Part shown: piece by piece, positions 23,213 through 34,448 of the stretch
Layout of the letters: each line of letters begins with the position of its first letter
How positions within the stretch are numbered: position 1 is the stretch's first letter
NCBI GenBank assembly: GCA_002189035.1
Contig: NEEC01000002.1
Span: 4,487,001-4,551,000 of the forward strand
Source: Utricularia gibba
Lineage: Eukaryota > Streptophyta > Magnoliopsida > Lamiales > Lentibulariaceae
Direction of reading: 5' to 3'
DNA: 64,000 nucleotides
Position numbers and translations under genes: made by a program
The notes under the pieces: model-generated
The model's database searches: none
The model's input: only the letters and a program-made list of their open reading frames with translations
Told to the model about the DNA's origin: nothing

Positions 23213-24386
23213 TGATAAACGAAAAAATTGTACAAGTCGTTAATTGCAAATTTTCCTATCAAATAAATTTATAACCTAACCCACATTCAAGCATAAAACA
23301 ATTATGAGCATAGTGATTAGGGTCGAACACAAAGAGTAGGTGCTTGTCAAGTGATTAGCCAAAGCATGAAATTAGTGTCACGTTGGTAAAATTGGTCTTA
23401 ACTAGGACTAAATCAGGACTACAACGAAATACAGTAAAGAAAAGTAACAAGTTTGGATTCGGTAGTTTCTGAAATGGAATGGGTGATGCCTTGGGACTCC
23501 TAGGGGATGTATGCATATCACTAAACAAGCTCACATAAATAAAAAATCATTCAACTAACTCACAAGATCTAGGTGTACCCAGATTCTTGTTTTTCCCCCT
23601 AATCTTTGGTCTACCTCTAATTAGGGTTGTTAGTTGGGTTTCACTACCTCCCCCTCCTAGATCTATCCTGGTTTGCTAAAGAAGTAGTGTGACTTATGAT
23701 TTATGAAGTCTAAAGATGGATTAGCATATTTCTCCCTTCTCACCCCAAGGCATCCCCCTCTAAGTGCTTAGCTACTCATGGTAATGGAAAGTAAAACACC
23801 TTCATAGCAGATACTAAGCAACATCTTGGCTACAAATGCTAAACAAAAACGAGCAATATGAAGCAAAAGTAGGACAAACACTTCGTTCACACAGGAAATC
23901 CAAATCTAGTCTTAGCTATGAATAGTAAACATGAAGAACGAAAATAATTTCTCAAGAGAAGCTGTGTTCTTCTGGTTCGTCATCCCCTCCTTCTTCTTCC
24001 TCTAGAAAAATCTCCAGAAACTTGTCTTGAGTCTCCAAAGGGAGATCTCTTTCTCTCTCCACCTTTCCTCCCTTTTTGTCCAAAATCTTCCTTTTTTTCC
24101 TCCTTGGACTTTGTGTGTACTCTTCTTCAAACTTCTGTCACATTTCCTGCCACCACACTGTTCATACTCGGCTCCTTGGGATTTGTGTTGCGACCCATGC
24201 TGCATTGCTTGAAAGGAACTGTTAGAAGGTTTGGACTAAATCGCAGATTTAGTCCCAACTAAGACTAAAAGTGCACTCCTACAGTACTTATGTGCAAAAA
24301 TATAGAAACCGGCAATTAAGCTTAATTTTTGTAGCATAAAATGAGTAAATTCCATGCATTGAGCCACTCAAAAATATGTGTTATCA
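23213..24386 (-). repeat. A1 5' LTR
   Basis: The block is 1174 bp, with TGATAA...TTATCA ends on either strand. It is closely related along its length to the interrupted A2 3' LTR (36228-37118 plus 42493-42765). Bases 23486-23490 show the ATGCC (GGCAT) site into which copia C2 jumped in A2, still empty here. Confidence 0.88.
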
Positions 24387-24692
24387 GGTTTCGGTCAAAC
24401 CGACCTCTTCTATAAATAGGAGAAGTTCCTTGGAGGAAAGGGTTTAACTCTAAGCCCCCTAACCTGTATCTCCCCCCACTCTCGTCTAGTGAAGATATTT
24501 TCCGGCGAGCTCTAACTGCTTCGTAGTTTTTTCGTTCTCCTACGGTTTCCACATAAAAAATCTTCGTCCTTCTTTATTTTCATTAAACACATCAAGCAAA
24601 GCATAAAACCCATACTCCCGGGTTTGACGTCTATAGTGAACTCCATAACCCGAAAATCGGTTTTGACCCTAGTGCAATTTTTCCCCTTAACA
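24387..24692 (+). repeat. G1 3' LTR remnant
   Basis: This begins mid-LTR (GGTTTCGGTC) against A1, carries the TATAAATAG box at about 24413 and ends CCCCTTAACA at 24692 before the ATGTC duplication. It supplies the U5 end that the 5' LTR has lost; together they imply an LTR of about 510 bp. Confidence 0.8.
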
Positions 24693-24697
24693 ATGTC

Positions 24698-26335
24698 TTT
24701 CAATTCTAGTACTTCCTTATTCTTCTGCAATATTTTCAGATTGTTAAAGTTATAGTGCCCAAAACGTTTGTGCCAAAGGTTGCTTTGATACTGAAGTGAG
24801 AAAATACAATTTTTATGATCACTAACCAAGATTTGGTAGACGTTGTAGGTGGTCAACACAGCATGGAATTCAATTTTTGTTTTTGGATCAGCAACTTTAA
24901 CTTTTGGGGTTATACCACCAGCATTCCTTCATACGCTCAATGTCAAAACCTTGCCTACTCAATTGGCCAAAGCTCAATAGGTTCTGTTTGAGGTTTGGTG
25001 AATAATATACATCATCAACTTGAACAATTCCTTCTTTTAGCATGAGTAAAATGCTTCCTTTGCCCACAATGCCAATATTTTCACCAGTGGACGTGCTTAC
25101 CTCCTTCCCAATCTTTTCAAGCTGGAGAAATGATCTTGTATCACAACATACATGATTGGAGGTGTCAAAATCTAAATACCAGCCTTTAGCATCTGATACT
25201 ACTGTCATTAGAGCACACTCATAATCACAAGGATCTTCAAAAGATATTTCTGGCTCGTCTTTAAAGTAGGTAAAGGATGCATGTGATTTTTCATCCTTAG
25301 AAGTAGTCTTCTTGTTATGATCAACTTTGATTGGATTTGACATTCCACATATCTTGTCAAGATGGTCTCTTTGATTACATTTCGTGCACAAAGCATCAGG
25401 CTTCCACCAACAAAACTCACTCCTCTCATTCTGTTTGTTGCAATGCTTGCAAGCATTTGTGCTTAACGTCCAACAATCTTCACTCTTGTGGTTGGATTTA
25501 TCACAACGCCTGCACTTCTGATTACCCATGGTTGAAGTTGAGATTGACGTTGGTGATTGTTTGATGGCTGTTGACTTGACATCCTTGACATTGTTAGTTA
25601 CACCTGAGTTTATATTCATATTCTGCATTTTGGTGAGGAGAGCAACTTCATCATAAGTTTTCTCAACCTCATAACCATCTCTTAGTTCCAATCTCTTTTC
25701 TGTAGATTGCAACTCAATCATGAACTCTCTAAATGTTGGCTCTTGTGTAACAGGATATTCAGGATACAACTAATGAAGCTTTCCTTCAATAATGTCAAGG
25801 ATTTTTCTTTCTGTCTCAAGTGCACATAACTTTGACTCGAATCTTGCAGGTAGGCTCATGATTGCCTTGCTAATCACCTTTTAATCCTCAAGTTTTTCCC
25901 CTAATCCTCGAATCTCCTTCACAAGCTTTGTAGTACGTTCATAATAGACTTGTATGGTTTCATTGTCTAACATTTTGTTCCTCTCAAAGTCCTCCAGCTT
26001 GTTTTTGCATATTATCTCTTTGAGTTTGACATCACCGTCATAATGGGATTTGAGAGTATCCAATATTTCTTTCGCTGATTGACACTCTGCAATATCATCA
26101 AATAGATGTTTAGAAATGGCTTGATATAAGGCATCTAGTGCTTCATTTTTTCTTTGTTAAAGATACTCAGCTTCCTCTTACTGTTCTGATGTAGATTTTC
26201 TTGTTACTGTAATAGCCGGTATCTCCCTTTCAAAAACATCCCAAATCTTTCTGACTCAAAGGTAGCTAGGCATCTTTTTTACCCAACTTCCATACTCAGA
26301 ACCATCAAATATCGGAGGCCCTCTACCAAATGCCA
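24698..26335 (-). pseudogene. Copia C1, gag, zinc knuckle, protease and integrase N-terminus
   Basis: Gag begins near 26333 (FGRGPPIFDGSEYGSWVKKM) with several stops and continues with LFDDIAECQSAKEI and NKLEDFERNKMLDNETIQVYYER (25881-26063). The open frame 25769-24897 holds the zinc knuckles (CRRCDKSNHKSEDCW, CTKCNQRDHLDKIC) and the protease, where C2 has YLDSGASYHVC and C1 has the decayed YLDFDTSNHVC. The start of integrase (LWHKRFGHYNFNNL) lies at about 24780-24740. It stops at the G1 duplication and resumes at 12408. It is the more decayed relative of C2. Confidence 0.88.
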
Positions 26336-26445
26336 TCATAGTCACCGTTTGACAAGCTTTGGGTTGATACTTGGCCAACCACTAAGTGAAAAAGCCTGAA
26401 CAGTAAATAAAATACTGAAACGAACACAGGTTTGAGAACCCTACT

Positions 26446-26551
26446 GCTCTGATACTATGTTGATGCAAGAAAGATAGAGTCTTGGTAAGGAAAAAAGAGA
26501 TAATTCTTATGAGATCAACTTCAAGCTTTGGATTGAAACTGATCTCCAACA
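26446..26551 (-). repeat. C1 5' LTR with internal deletion, and primer site
   Basis: 26458-26551 starts TGTTGATGCAAGAAAG and ends GATCTCCAACA, matching both ends of the 320-bp C2 LTR with about 225 bases missing from the middle. Inside it (26446-26457) the minus strand reads TAGTATCAGAGC, an initiator-Met type primer site with one change. To the right the tandem-array unit A starts. Confidence 0.8.
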
Positions 26552-29500
26552 CAACGAAGTACCACGCGATGGTGCGGCCTTGAGGAGAGATTCATTGTTG
26601 GCGTTTTTTGCACAATATGTCTTATGCCAATAAGTTATAGACGAACTTGGGAGGCCGACGCGCAGAACAACAGCCCTTGGGAGTTGTAGTGTCTACCTCC
26701 CCTCATATTTCCATGGGTTTCCTAGTGGATTGGGTGCAACATTCAAAGAGCACGTTGCCTAGATTGGTTTCCGAAAACAATTTGACTATAATAGCTCACG
26801 TACACGCATTCAAGCGAACAAATCAACACTGAAATGGCCGAAATAGTGCTCCCCCCTTTATGGCATGAACCACAGCGCTCTTCGTACATCAACCCGTTGG
26901 ATTTAACGTGGAATCATTGTGCAGCCTAACAGAATAGTCTACATATGCATAAGAGTCTTCTCGATGTTGTTTTGTGGCTATTGGAGGTGGTCCTCATTGC
27001 TAGTTGCGCGAAGTTTTAGGTTTTGCTTAAGAATAGGGAGGGAACACATAACCGCATGTAGACCCTATTCCATATGCATAGATTGAGCTTTGGAGTGTCA
27101 TTTTGGGGATGTTGTCATTCCTACTCAGGAAGAGGGGATGGACCTTGTTCCTGTATAGGGACATTCATGACACTGAGCAAACATCTCAATAGAGGGCATA
27201 CAAACTCACCTGAGTCGACCAAGGTGATTTGAAACACAACATCCTTGACGTTTTGCAGTTAGTGAAGGTTCTTTAAATCGAGAAGGAGATATGGCCCCTG
27301 GAATGCTGATGTGAACGTGTATTGGGTTTCTCGTTGACATCGTATGTCTCAAAAGCAGCGAAATTTTATAAATTTTGAGAAACCTCAATCGCACATCTTG
27401 GAATACGGTATACATCAGACGAAGGGATGCTCAAAATACCTTTCAGATGACTCCGTTGTTCACCAACCGTCAATAGCAAACGGCCTCTATAGTATTCACA
27501 CGTGGAGCACTTCGTCGATAACGTTCTGGAGGCTCTTGAATGCTGGTCGAATTTCTCAGGTGCTAGTAAAGAAAAACGCCTTCTTATGGATCAGTCTTTG
27601 AGAGCACAAAGACCTTTGGAGTAGATCTCAAGATCTAAATCTTTTTCGATAGACATTTTGTGACATATAAACCACATCTATATGAGATCTTTTATTTTGA
27701 GTTTAATCAATATTAATCTCAAAATAGCTCTCTATTTAATTTATCCACTTTACCAATTACATCTCATTTAAATGTATCATTCTATTTTATATCGATGAGT
27801 GACTCCACTATTGTGTGTGACCCTATAGGTTTCTTCAATCAAGGCCGTAATAATGGATGTATTAATTAACTCTTAATTAATCAAATCCATCATTATCGAT
27901 CATGAGTGATGTCTAGCAACATATCATGATCCCCAAGATTAAAGAATAATCAGGTGAATTGATTGAGCCTTTCCATGACCAGCCACCATGCAATCAACAG
28001 CTTTTATCGGTACCAGAACATGGGTTTGTGTCTTTCTGATGTATCGAACTTATAAATGTATTCAAGCACTAACACTTAATGACCTACTCAAACAATTTGA
28101 GTGTCATTACCCTAGGCCCAGAACTTACTATTAGGCTTTGATGCAATTACGTGAGATTAATCTCATAGCTAACATGAGTGATAATCCTTTATTGATCAAT
28201 CAACTATCTCCAACCTTAAGAAGTCACATCCCTACTCATCCATACTAGGCAAGCCATGGTTAGGCTCCCATTAGTAATGAGCGAAAATGTGAGCTTAAGA
28301 TCAAGATAACTTTGTTGACCTCAAGTCTAAGCTTACTTGCACGGCTGTCATATTTGAGATCTTGCTACTGACACTTGGTTAGCTTCCCATAGTAGCATCT
28401 CGAAGATGAGTCATCCAGTGAATCGATTCTCTAATCGACACCCACACATAGGTTCTAGTAATCTGATTATATCAATTGTGAGAACCATTGCCTAAACAGT
28501 TTAGGGTACTCAATGTGTGCCACCTTATCCGTATTTGTGATATCCTCATTTCACAAACACTCTAGCCAGGGAGTTTTTAACTTGAACATAAATGCTTGAA
28601 GAATCTCACATTATGATCTCATCATAATTTCTATAGCATATAGATCAAGTAGAGGATTTTATCAATGATATGAATTTGATTACAATTCAAAGTAAATATC
28701 AAAAGATAAGATTTTCCAATGAGTTGATTGTCTCTAGAACACATACACTAACAACGTGCAATCTGCATACCAAGAGAGACCATTGAGAATATTTAGGACG
28801 TTGGAGAGGAGGTTGCAAAAGATGACCATCCCAATGGTAAACGTGCGATTGGAAGGGGTAAGGCTCATGGAAACTCGAAGGAGAAACTCTGCTCACTAGT
28901 CCCAACATTCCCAGAGAGTTTCTTGTTAATCCACCTAGCAATTTTGTTGCATGAATGCAATATGCACATATTTACCCACATTAAAGATGGTGAAAGGCGT
29001 GGGGGCAACTTATGCTGCGAATCCATTCGTCTACGACAATAATACAACTACAGGCACATCAACAGAATGTGAAAACAACAACAGAAGCAAGGGAACACAC
29101 CCATGACATTGACAAGAAGGGTGGCATGTGTCATTAATAGGCTAGCCCAAATGTCGACTTTCGAACGAGGTGCACATAGGGTGCAAGGATGTACCGAATA
29201 TGAAGACATGGTTGCACTTTGAGACATAATGCTGAAAGGCAATCATCGAAAAGGCACAAAATGGAACATTTATCAGTTTCCACAACACAACAACACTGTT
29301 TCAGTTTCAAGGAGGTGGTGTCGTGTTGGATGGAAGCAAGGGAGAAATTGTAGCAAGACGCTTCGTGCGGTATGAGAAACGGAAGGTCCTCCTCTTTTTG
29401 CAAAAGATGCGTGGTTTCGTGTCATAGTTTTTACCAAAAGAATGATTCGTTGGTTTCTAACGAGGAGTGTCATCTCAGGAAAGCAATGTTTCTTGTGGTT

Positions 29501-30367
29501 CATAATAAACCTATCAGGGTATGCCGTATTGCACTCATAATAGTATTCACTTTTGTTCTTCTTCAATTCCAAATAGAATTCGCCCCCTTGACATGCTCAC
29601 AACTCTTTCCAAGGAGCTTTCCACATAAATAATACTTGAACCTGTCAGTATGAAACTAGTGATGCTAAATTGACATCCACAAAGGATCGAAGTTTACTTC
29701 TTCTGTGAATCAAACCCGCACTCTTGCAAACCCACTGTCCGTACTCATACCCTTAGAACAAGAGACACGGATCATTGCCGCCACGCCCCAATGGGGCAAC
29801 AAAACTTGTCCTCCTCCCTCGGGTAACACGCATTAAGAGAAGATGAGCAAGGTTTTCCCAAGAACGGTAACAAAGCTTCTGCAGACGGGCACGAGATATA
29901 GCACCAAGGCTATCCATGACTATACTCTTGCAAAATCTCATGCTCCCGCACGTTACAAAGCACCTCTAAAAGCGGTAGCAGCCAATCTCTAACTATGCTT
30001 GATCAACTCTTTTGCAGCAACTTCAAACACAAGCACATTGTGCTCGCTCTTGCCAAAGCTCGTTTCTCGATGCACCTATCCGTCACCACCATGCATTGAG
30101 ATCAGCATCCTGTATTGTGTGTATCACCAGCTATGACAAGAGCCACGAATTGACCATGTCTCTTTTCAGCTTGGACCGTGGCAACTATACAGCATGCTTT
30201 CTGGATGAAATGCTACCTGAAAGTCTTCAAACAAAGCGAGGTGCAGGAGTAGGGCCTACTGGCAATGTCGATTTCGAAGGGGGTTCTCTATCCATCTGAC
30301 CTGAAGAACAAGATTTTAGGAGTGGCTGACCATTCAGCGTTTCATGGGTATCTAGGGAGAAATGGAG
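26552..30367. repeat. Tandem array unit A (split by solo LTR L2)
   Basis: This is the first of three direct repeats aligned on the landmark TACCACGCGATGGTGCGG (26560 here, 30368 in B, 32325 in C in diverged form). Without L2 and its duplication, the A-to-B distance is about 2.37 kb. The unit is far less AT-rich than its surroundings and has no long open frame conserved between units. Conserved short frames exist on both strands (for example around 29400-29570 minus), but I recognise no family. It may be a satellite-like repeat, a segmental duplication or part of an unknown transposon. Confidence 0.8.
27320..28753 (+). mobile_element. Solo LTR of element family L (copy L2)
   Basis: The block starts TATTGGGTTTC (the first G changed to A) and ends CACATACACTAACA. 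It is flanked by ACGTG on both sides (27315-27319 and 28754-28758). Unit B has the same flanks joined with a single ACGTG at 31125-31129, so the empty site is preserved next door. Like L1 it has no coding capacity. Confidence 0.9.
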
Positions 30368-32324
30368 TACCACGCGATGGTGCGGCCTGAAGGAGAGATT
30401 CATTGTTGGCGTTTTTTGAACAATATGTCTTATGCCAATGCGTTATAGTCGATCTTGGGAGGCCGACGCGCAGAACAACAGCCCTTGGGAGTTCTAGTGT
30501 CCACCTCCCCTCATATTTCCATGGGTTTCCTCGTGTTTTGGGTGCAACATTCAAAGAGCACGTTTCCTAGATTGGTTTCCCAAAAAAATCTGACTACAAT
30601 TGCTCACGTACATGCATTCAAGTGAAGCAATCCAACACTAAAATGGCCGAGATATAGTTCCCCCTTTATGGCATGAACCAAGGTGCTCTTCGTACATCAA
30701 CCCATCAGATTCATAGTGGAATCATTGTGCATCCTAACACAATAGTCTGCATATGCATTAGAGTCTTCTCGATGTTGTTTTGTGGCTCTTGGAGGTGCTC
30801 CCCGTTGCTGGTTGCGCGAAGTTGTAGGTTTTGCTTAAGAATAGGGAGGGAACACATAACCGCATGCAGACCCTATTCCATATGCATAGATTGAGCTTTG
30901 GAGTTTCATTTTGGGGATGTTGTCATTCCTACTCAGGAAGAGGGGATGGACCTTGTTCCTTGGTATATGGACACTCATCACATTGAGCAGACATCTCAAT
31001 AGAGGGCATACGAACTCACATGAGTCGACCAAGGAGATTGGAAACACAAAATCCTGGTCGTTTTGTAGTTAGTGAAGTGTCTTGGAATTGAGAAGGTGAG
31101 ATGGCCCCCGGAATGCTGATCTGGACGTGCAATCGGCATACCAACGGAGACCAATGAGAATATTAGGGATGCAGGAGAGGAGGTTGCAAAAGATGACCAT
31201 TCCAAATCGAAAAGGCACATAATGGAACATTTATGAGTTTCCACAAGACCACTGTTTGAGTTCTAAGAAGGAGGTGTCGTGTTGAATGGAAACAAGGGAG
31301 ACGTTGTAGGGAGAGGTTTAGTGTGGTATGAAAAACCGAAGGTCCTCCAAGGTTTTGCACAAGATGCATGGTTTTGTGTAGTAGTTTTCACAAAAAGAAT
31401 GATTGGTCGGTTTCTAATGACGAGTGTCATCTCAAGAAAGCAATGTTTCTTGTGGTTTACGACACACCTATCAGGGTATGCCGTATGGCAGTCGTAATAG
31501 GATTCACTTTTGTGCTCCTTCAATTCCAAATAGGATTCACGCTCTTGACATGTTCACATCTCTTTCCAAGGAGCTTTCCACATAAACGATACTTGAACCT
31601 GTCGGTATCAAACTAGTGATGCCAAATTGACATGCAAAAATGATCCAAGTTTACTTCTTCTATGCATCATACCCACACTCTTGCAAACCACTATCCATAC
31701 GCATACCCTTAGAACAAGAGACAGGATCATTCCTGATATGCCCCAATGGGGCAACATAACTTGTCCTACTCAATCGAATAACACGGAGGAAGAGAAGATG
31801 AGCTAGGTTTTTGCAAGAACGGTAACAAAGCTTCTGCAGACGAGCACGAGATAAGGCGCTCAGGCTATCTGTGACTGGACTCTTGCGGAAACTCATGCTC
31901 CCGTACGTTACAAAGCATCTCTATAAGCGGGAGCAGCCAATCTCCTACTATGCTTGATCAACTCATTTGCAGCAACTTTAAACACAAGCACATTGCGCTC
32001 GCTCTTACCGCAACTCGTTTCTCGTAGCACCAATCCATCACCTCAATGCGTTGAAATCAGCATCCTATATTGCGTGTGTATAACCAGCGATGACAAGAGC
32101 CACCAATCGACCATGTCTCTTTTCAGCTCAGACCGCGGCAATTGTACAGCATGGTTTCTAGAAGAAACGCTACCCCAAAGTCTTGAAAGGAAACGAGGTG
32201 TAGGAGTAGGGCCTCTGGGCAGCGTAAATATTGTGGTGGGTTCTGGATCAATCTCACCTGAAGAATGAGTTTTTAGAAGTGATTGACCATTCGGCGTTTC
32301 ATGGGTATCCAGGGAGCAACGAAA
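30368..32324. repeat. Tandem array unit B
   Basis: This is a direct repeat of unit A at 1957 bp. It lacks about 410 bases that A and C have after GATGACCAT (31193-31201), where it jumps to sequence matching A at about 29246. It carries the unoccupied L2 target site at 31125-31129. No gene family was recognised. Confidence 0.8.
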
Positions 32325-33033
32325 TACCACGTGGTGGTGCGACCTCAAAGAGAGATTCATTGTTGGCATTTCTTGCACAATGTGTGTTATCCCAATGTGT
32401 TATAGCCGAGCTTGGGAGGCTGACGTGCAGAAAAACAGCCCTTTGGAGTTCCACTGTCAACATCCCCTCACATTTCTGTGGGTTTCCTAGTGGCCTTGGT
32501 GCAGCCTTAAAAGATCACATTTCCTAGATTGGTTTCTGTAGACAAGCTGACTAGAATGACCTACATACATGGAATCAAACATAGGGATCCAAAACAGAAA
32601 TGGCAGAGATGCAGCTCCCCCTTTATGGCATGACCCAGAGCACTGTTTGTACATGAAGCCATTGGATTCACAATGGAATCATTGTGCAGCCTAAGAAAAT
32701 AGTCTACATATGCATAGGAGTCTTCCCGATTTTTGTGGCTCTTCAATGGAATCATTGTGCAAGGTGTTATGTTAAGTTGAAGAAAAGGTAGGGAACGCAT
32801 AAACGCATGCGGAGCCGGCTCCATATGCATACATTGCTACCAAGGGAGACTCATGAGAATATTAGGAGCGAAGGAGAGGAGGTTACGAAAGATAACCATG
32901 CCAATGGTGAACGTGCGATTGGAAGATGCAGAATGAGGAGTAAGGCTCATGGAAACATGAAGGAGAAACTTTGCTACACTAGTCCCAACATTCCTAGAGA
33001 TTTTCCGATTGATCCACCTAGTGTTTTCGTGAC
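32325..33033. repeat. Tandem array unit C, left part
   Basis: This is a third, more diverged direct repeat. It matches A up to the ATCCACCTAG motif (33014-33023; compare 28936 in A) and then gives way to Athila A2. The unit resumes at 42766 after A2; about 370 bases of the unit are missing across the junction, so A2's arrival or later deletion removed host sequence. Confidence 0.75.
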
Positions 33034-34294
33034 GTTGAGAGCCTTGGGTAATACCCAATTAAATTTGACATTGCTGGAGTATATTGATTTGATGCCTAAA
33101 AGCCTGAAGTACCCGAAGCAACTCTACATGTCTAAGCCAAAATTGAAGGAAAAAGGCAAGGTGAAGCTGAATGAGAGTTGTTCAGCCCTTTTGACTTGGA
33201 AGCTACCTGAAAAATGCAAGGACCTTGGAACATTTTTTATTCCTTGCAAAATAGGTGACTTGAACATCAGGAGAGCAATGGCTAACCTGGGAACCTCTAT
33301 AAACGTGATGTTATTTTCTGTATATGAGACTCTCAGGTTAGGACCTTTACAAGCCTCAGGAGTGCAAATTGAGTTTGCTGACCAAAGAATTATTTGTCCA
33401 AAAGGCTTTGTTGAAAATATTCTTGTGAAGATTGAGCAGCTAGTGTTCCCAGCAGACTTTTATGTGGTGAATATGTCTGCTGGAGGTTCAAAGGATACGG
33501 CCATCATCCTTGGAACACCCTTCTTGAGCACTTCCAACGACATAATTAATGTGAAGATGGGTACAATTGAGTTATCCTTTGATAAAGAAAAGATTACGCT
33601 GGACATGAAGGAAGTGAACAATTATCCCAGCAATTTTGAGAGTGTATGCTCAGTGGACATCATGGATAAATTAGTTGAAGAACCTATAGAGAGAGAAGAT
33701 GACAAAAAGGAAAATGGATATGAAGAAGGCTTTGTTGAAGAATCAAATGTTGAGGTGAAGATGAGGCATTTGGATGCTGTACAAGATGAACCAGGAGATG
33801 GATGCATGAATTTCAAGCCTTCTCTAACTCACACAAAACAGGTTTTGGTTGATGTTGAGAAGAAAAATTCCGGTGTTAGTCTTAGCTCGGAAAAAGATTC
33901 AACATTATTTGAAGGATTCATCCAAGATCCAAAGGAAATTTTGGATAATGTTGAAGGGGAGAATGTTTGTGTTAATTATTTCAGGAAAATTGATGGATCT
34001 AAAGACGCTTACATGATTGCAAAAACATGTCCCGATGAACAGTTACTTCTAGGTAAGACTATAACTTGGGAACGAGGTTCTACTGATATTTTTAATTTCA
34101 TTGTTGCAGGAATTGTACCAGTTGGAGACGAATGCAATGAAAAGAACATGTATTTCAACGATGAAAAATCTGACGTATGGGATAATCCATATTGGTGGAG
34201 GAGATGCAAAGATGGAGTATTCAAAATGTTGAACAAAACTTTTGAGAATGATGTTGCTGATGATATGATATTGAAAGATACAACAAAAACGTAG
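32807..34294 (+). CDS. Chimeric 495-codon frame: unit C leader fused to Athila gag-protease and a deleted pol
   Basis: The open frame starts in unit C (about 75 residues, no recognised domain), enters Athila A2 at LRALGNTQLNLTLLEYIDL and runs through the protease. The active-site motif reads NLGTSINVM, with Asn in place of the catalytic Asp, so the protease should be inactive; ILGTPFLSTSNDI (flap and end region) follows. A low-complexity acidic linker then leads to YWWRRCKDGVF, normally found between RNase H and integrase ([13 protein letters not shown] in A1). RT, RNase H and integrase are thus cut out without breaking the frame. The family role would be particle maturation. Whether this frame is expressed is unknown; fusion by chance is possible. 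Confidence 0.5.
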   Translation: MRSRLHMHTLLPRETHENIRSEGEEVTKDNHANGERAIGRCRMRSKAHGNMKEKLCYTSPNIPRDFPIDPPSVFVTLRALGNTQLNLTLLEYIDLMPKSLKYPKQLYMSKPKLKEKGKVKLNESCSALLTWKLPEKCKDLGTFFIPCKIGDLNIRRAMANLGTSINVMLFSVYETLRLGPLQASGVQIEFADQRIICPKGFVENILVKIEQLVFPADFYVVNMSAGGSKDTAIILGTPFLSTSNDIINVKMGTIELSFDKEKITLDMKEVNNYPSNFESVCSVDIMDKLVEEPIEREDDKKENGYEEGFVEESNVEVKMRHLDAVQDEPGDGCMNFKPSLTHTKQVLVDVEKKNSGVSLSSEKDSTLFEGFIQDPKEILDNVEGENVCVNYFRKIDGSKDAYMIAKTCPDEQLLLGKTITWERGSTDIFNFIVAGIVPVGDECNEKNMYFNDEKSDVWDNPYWWRRCKDGVFKMLNKTFENDVADDMILKDTTKT

Positions 34295-34448
34295 CCTCAA
34301 AGAAAATCTAGTCCAGGACTGGAAACAGGGACGCTCTTGGGAGGCAACCTAAGTTTAATTTCTGTTAGTTTTATTTTCCTAACATTTTATTTTGCACTTT
34401 TAGACCAAGCTAGGAGTTATTTTGTTTTGCTGTGTTCCTGATAAGAAG

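Larger units (their letters stand above)
16066..24386 (-). mobile_element. Athila-type Ty3/gypsy element A1 (3' LTR missing)
   Basis: On minus the order is 5' LTR (24386-23213), Asp-tRNA type primer site, gag, protease, RT, RNase H, integrase, a long 3' ORF and 3' untranslated sequence. The non-coding tail can be followed by similarity to A2 (35440-35690) to about 16070, where G1 sequence starts. The 3' LTR and the end of the tail are lost, so no target duplication can be tested. The right end abuts G1's 3' LTR at 24387. Inserted in G1, it is younger than G1 unless the joint is a later rearrangement. Confidence 0.85.
12414..24692 (+). mobile_element. Ty3/gypsy element G1 (Tat lineage), inserted in copia C1
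   Basis: The element begins TGTTGGGGTG at 12414 and ends CCCCTTAACA at 24692, flanked on both sides by ATGTC (12409-12413 and 24693-24697). Copia C2 shows the uninterrupted site at 40405-40409. Both termini carry the same LTR sequence around a TATAAATAG box. The internal order gag, protease, RT, RNase H, second RNase H marks the Tat lineage. Integrase and most of RT are missing. Athila A1 and associated deletions occupy about 16066-24386. Confidence 0.85.
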
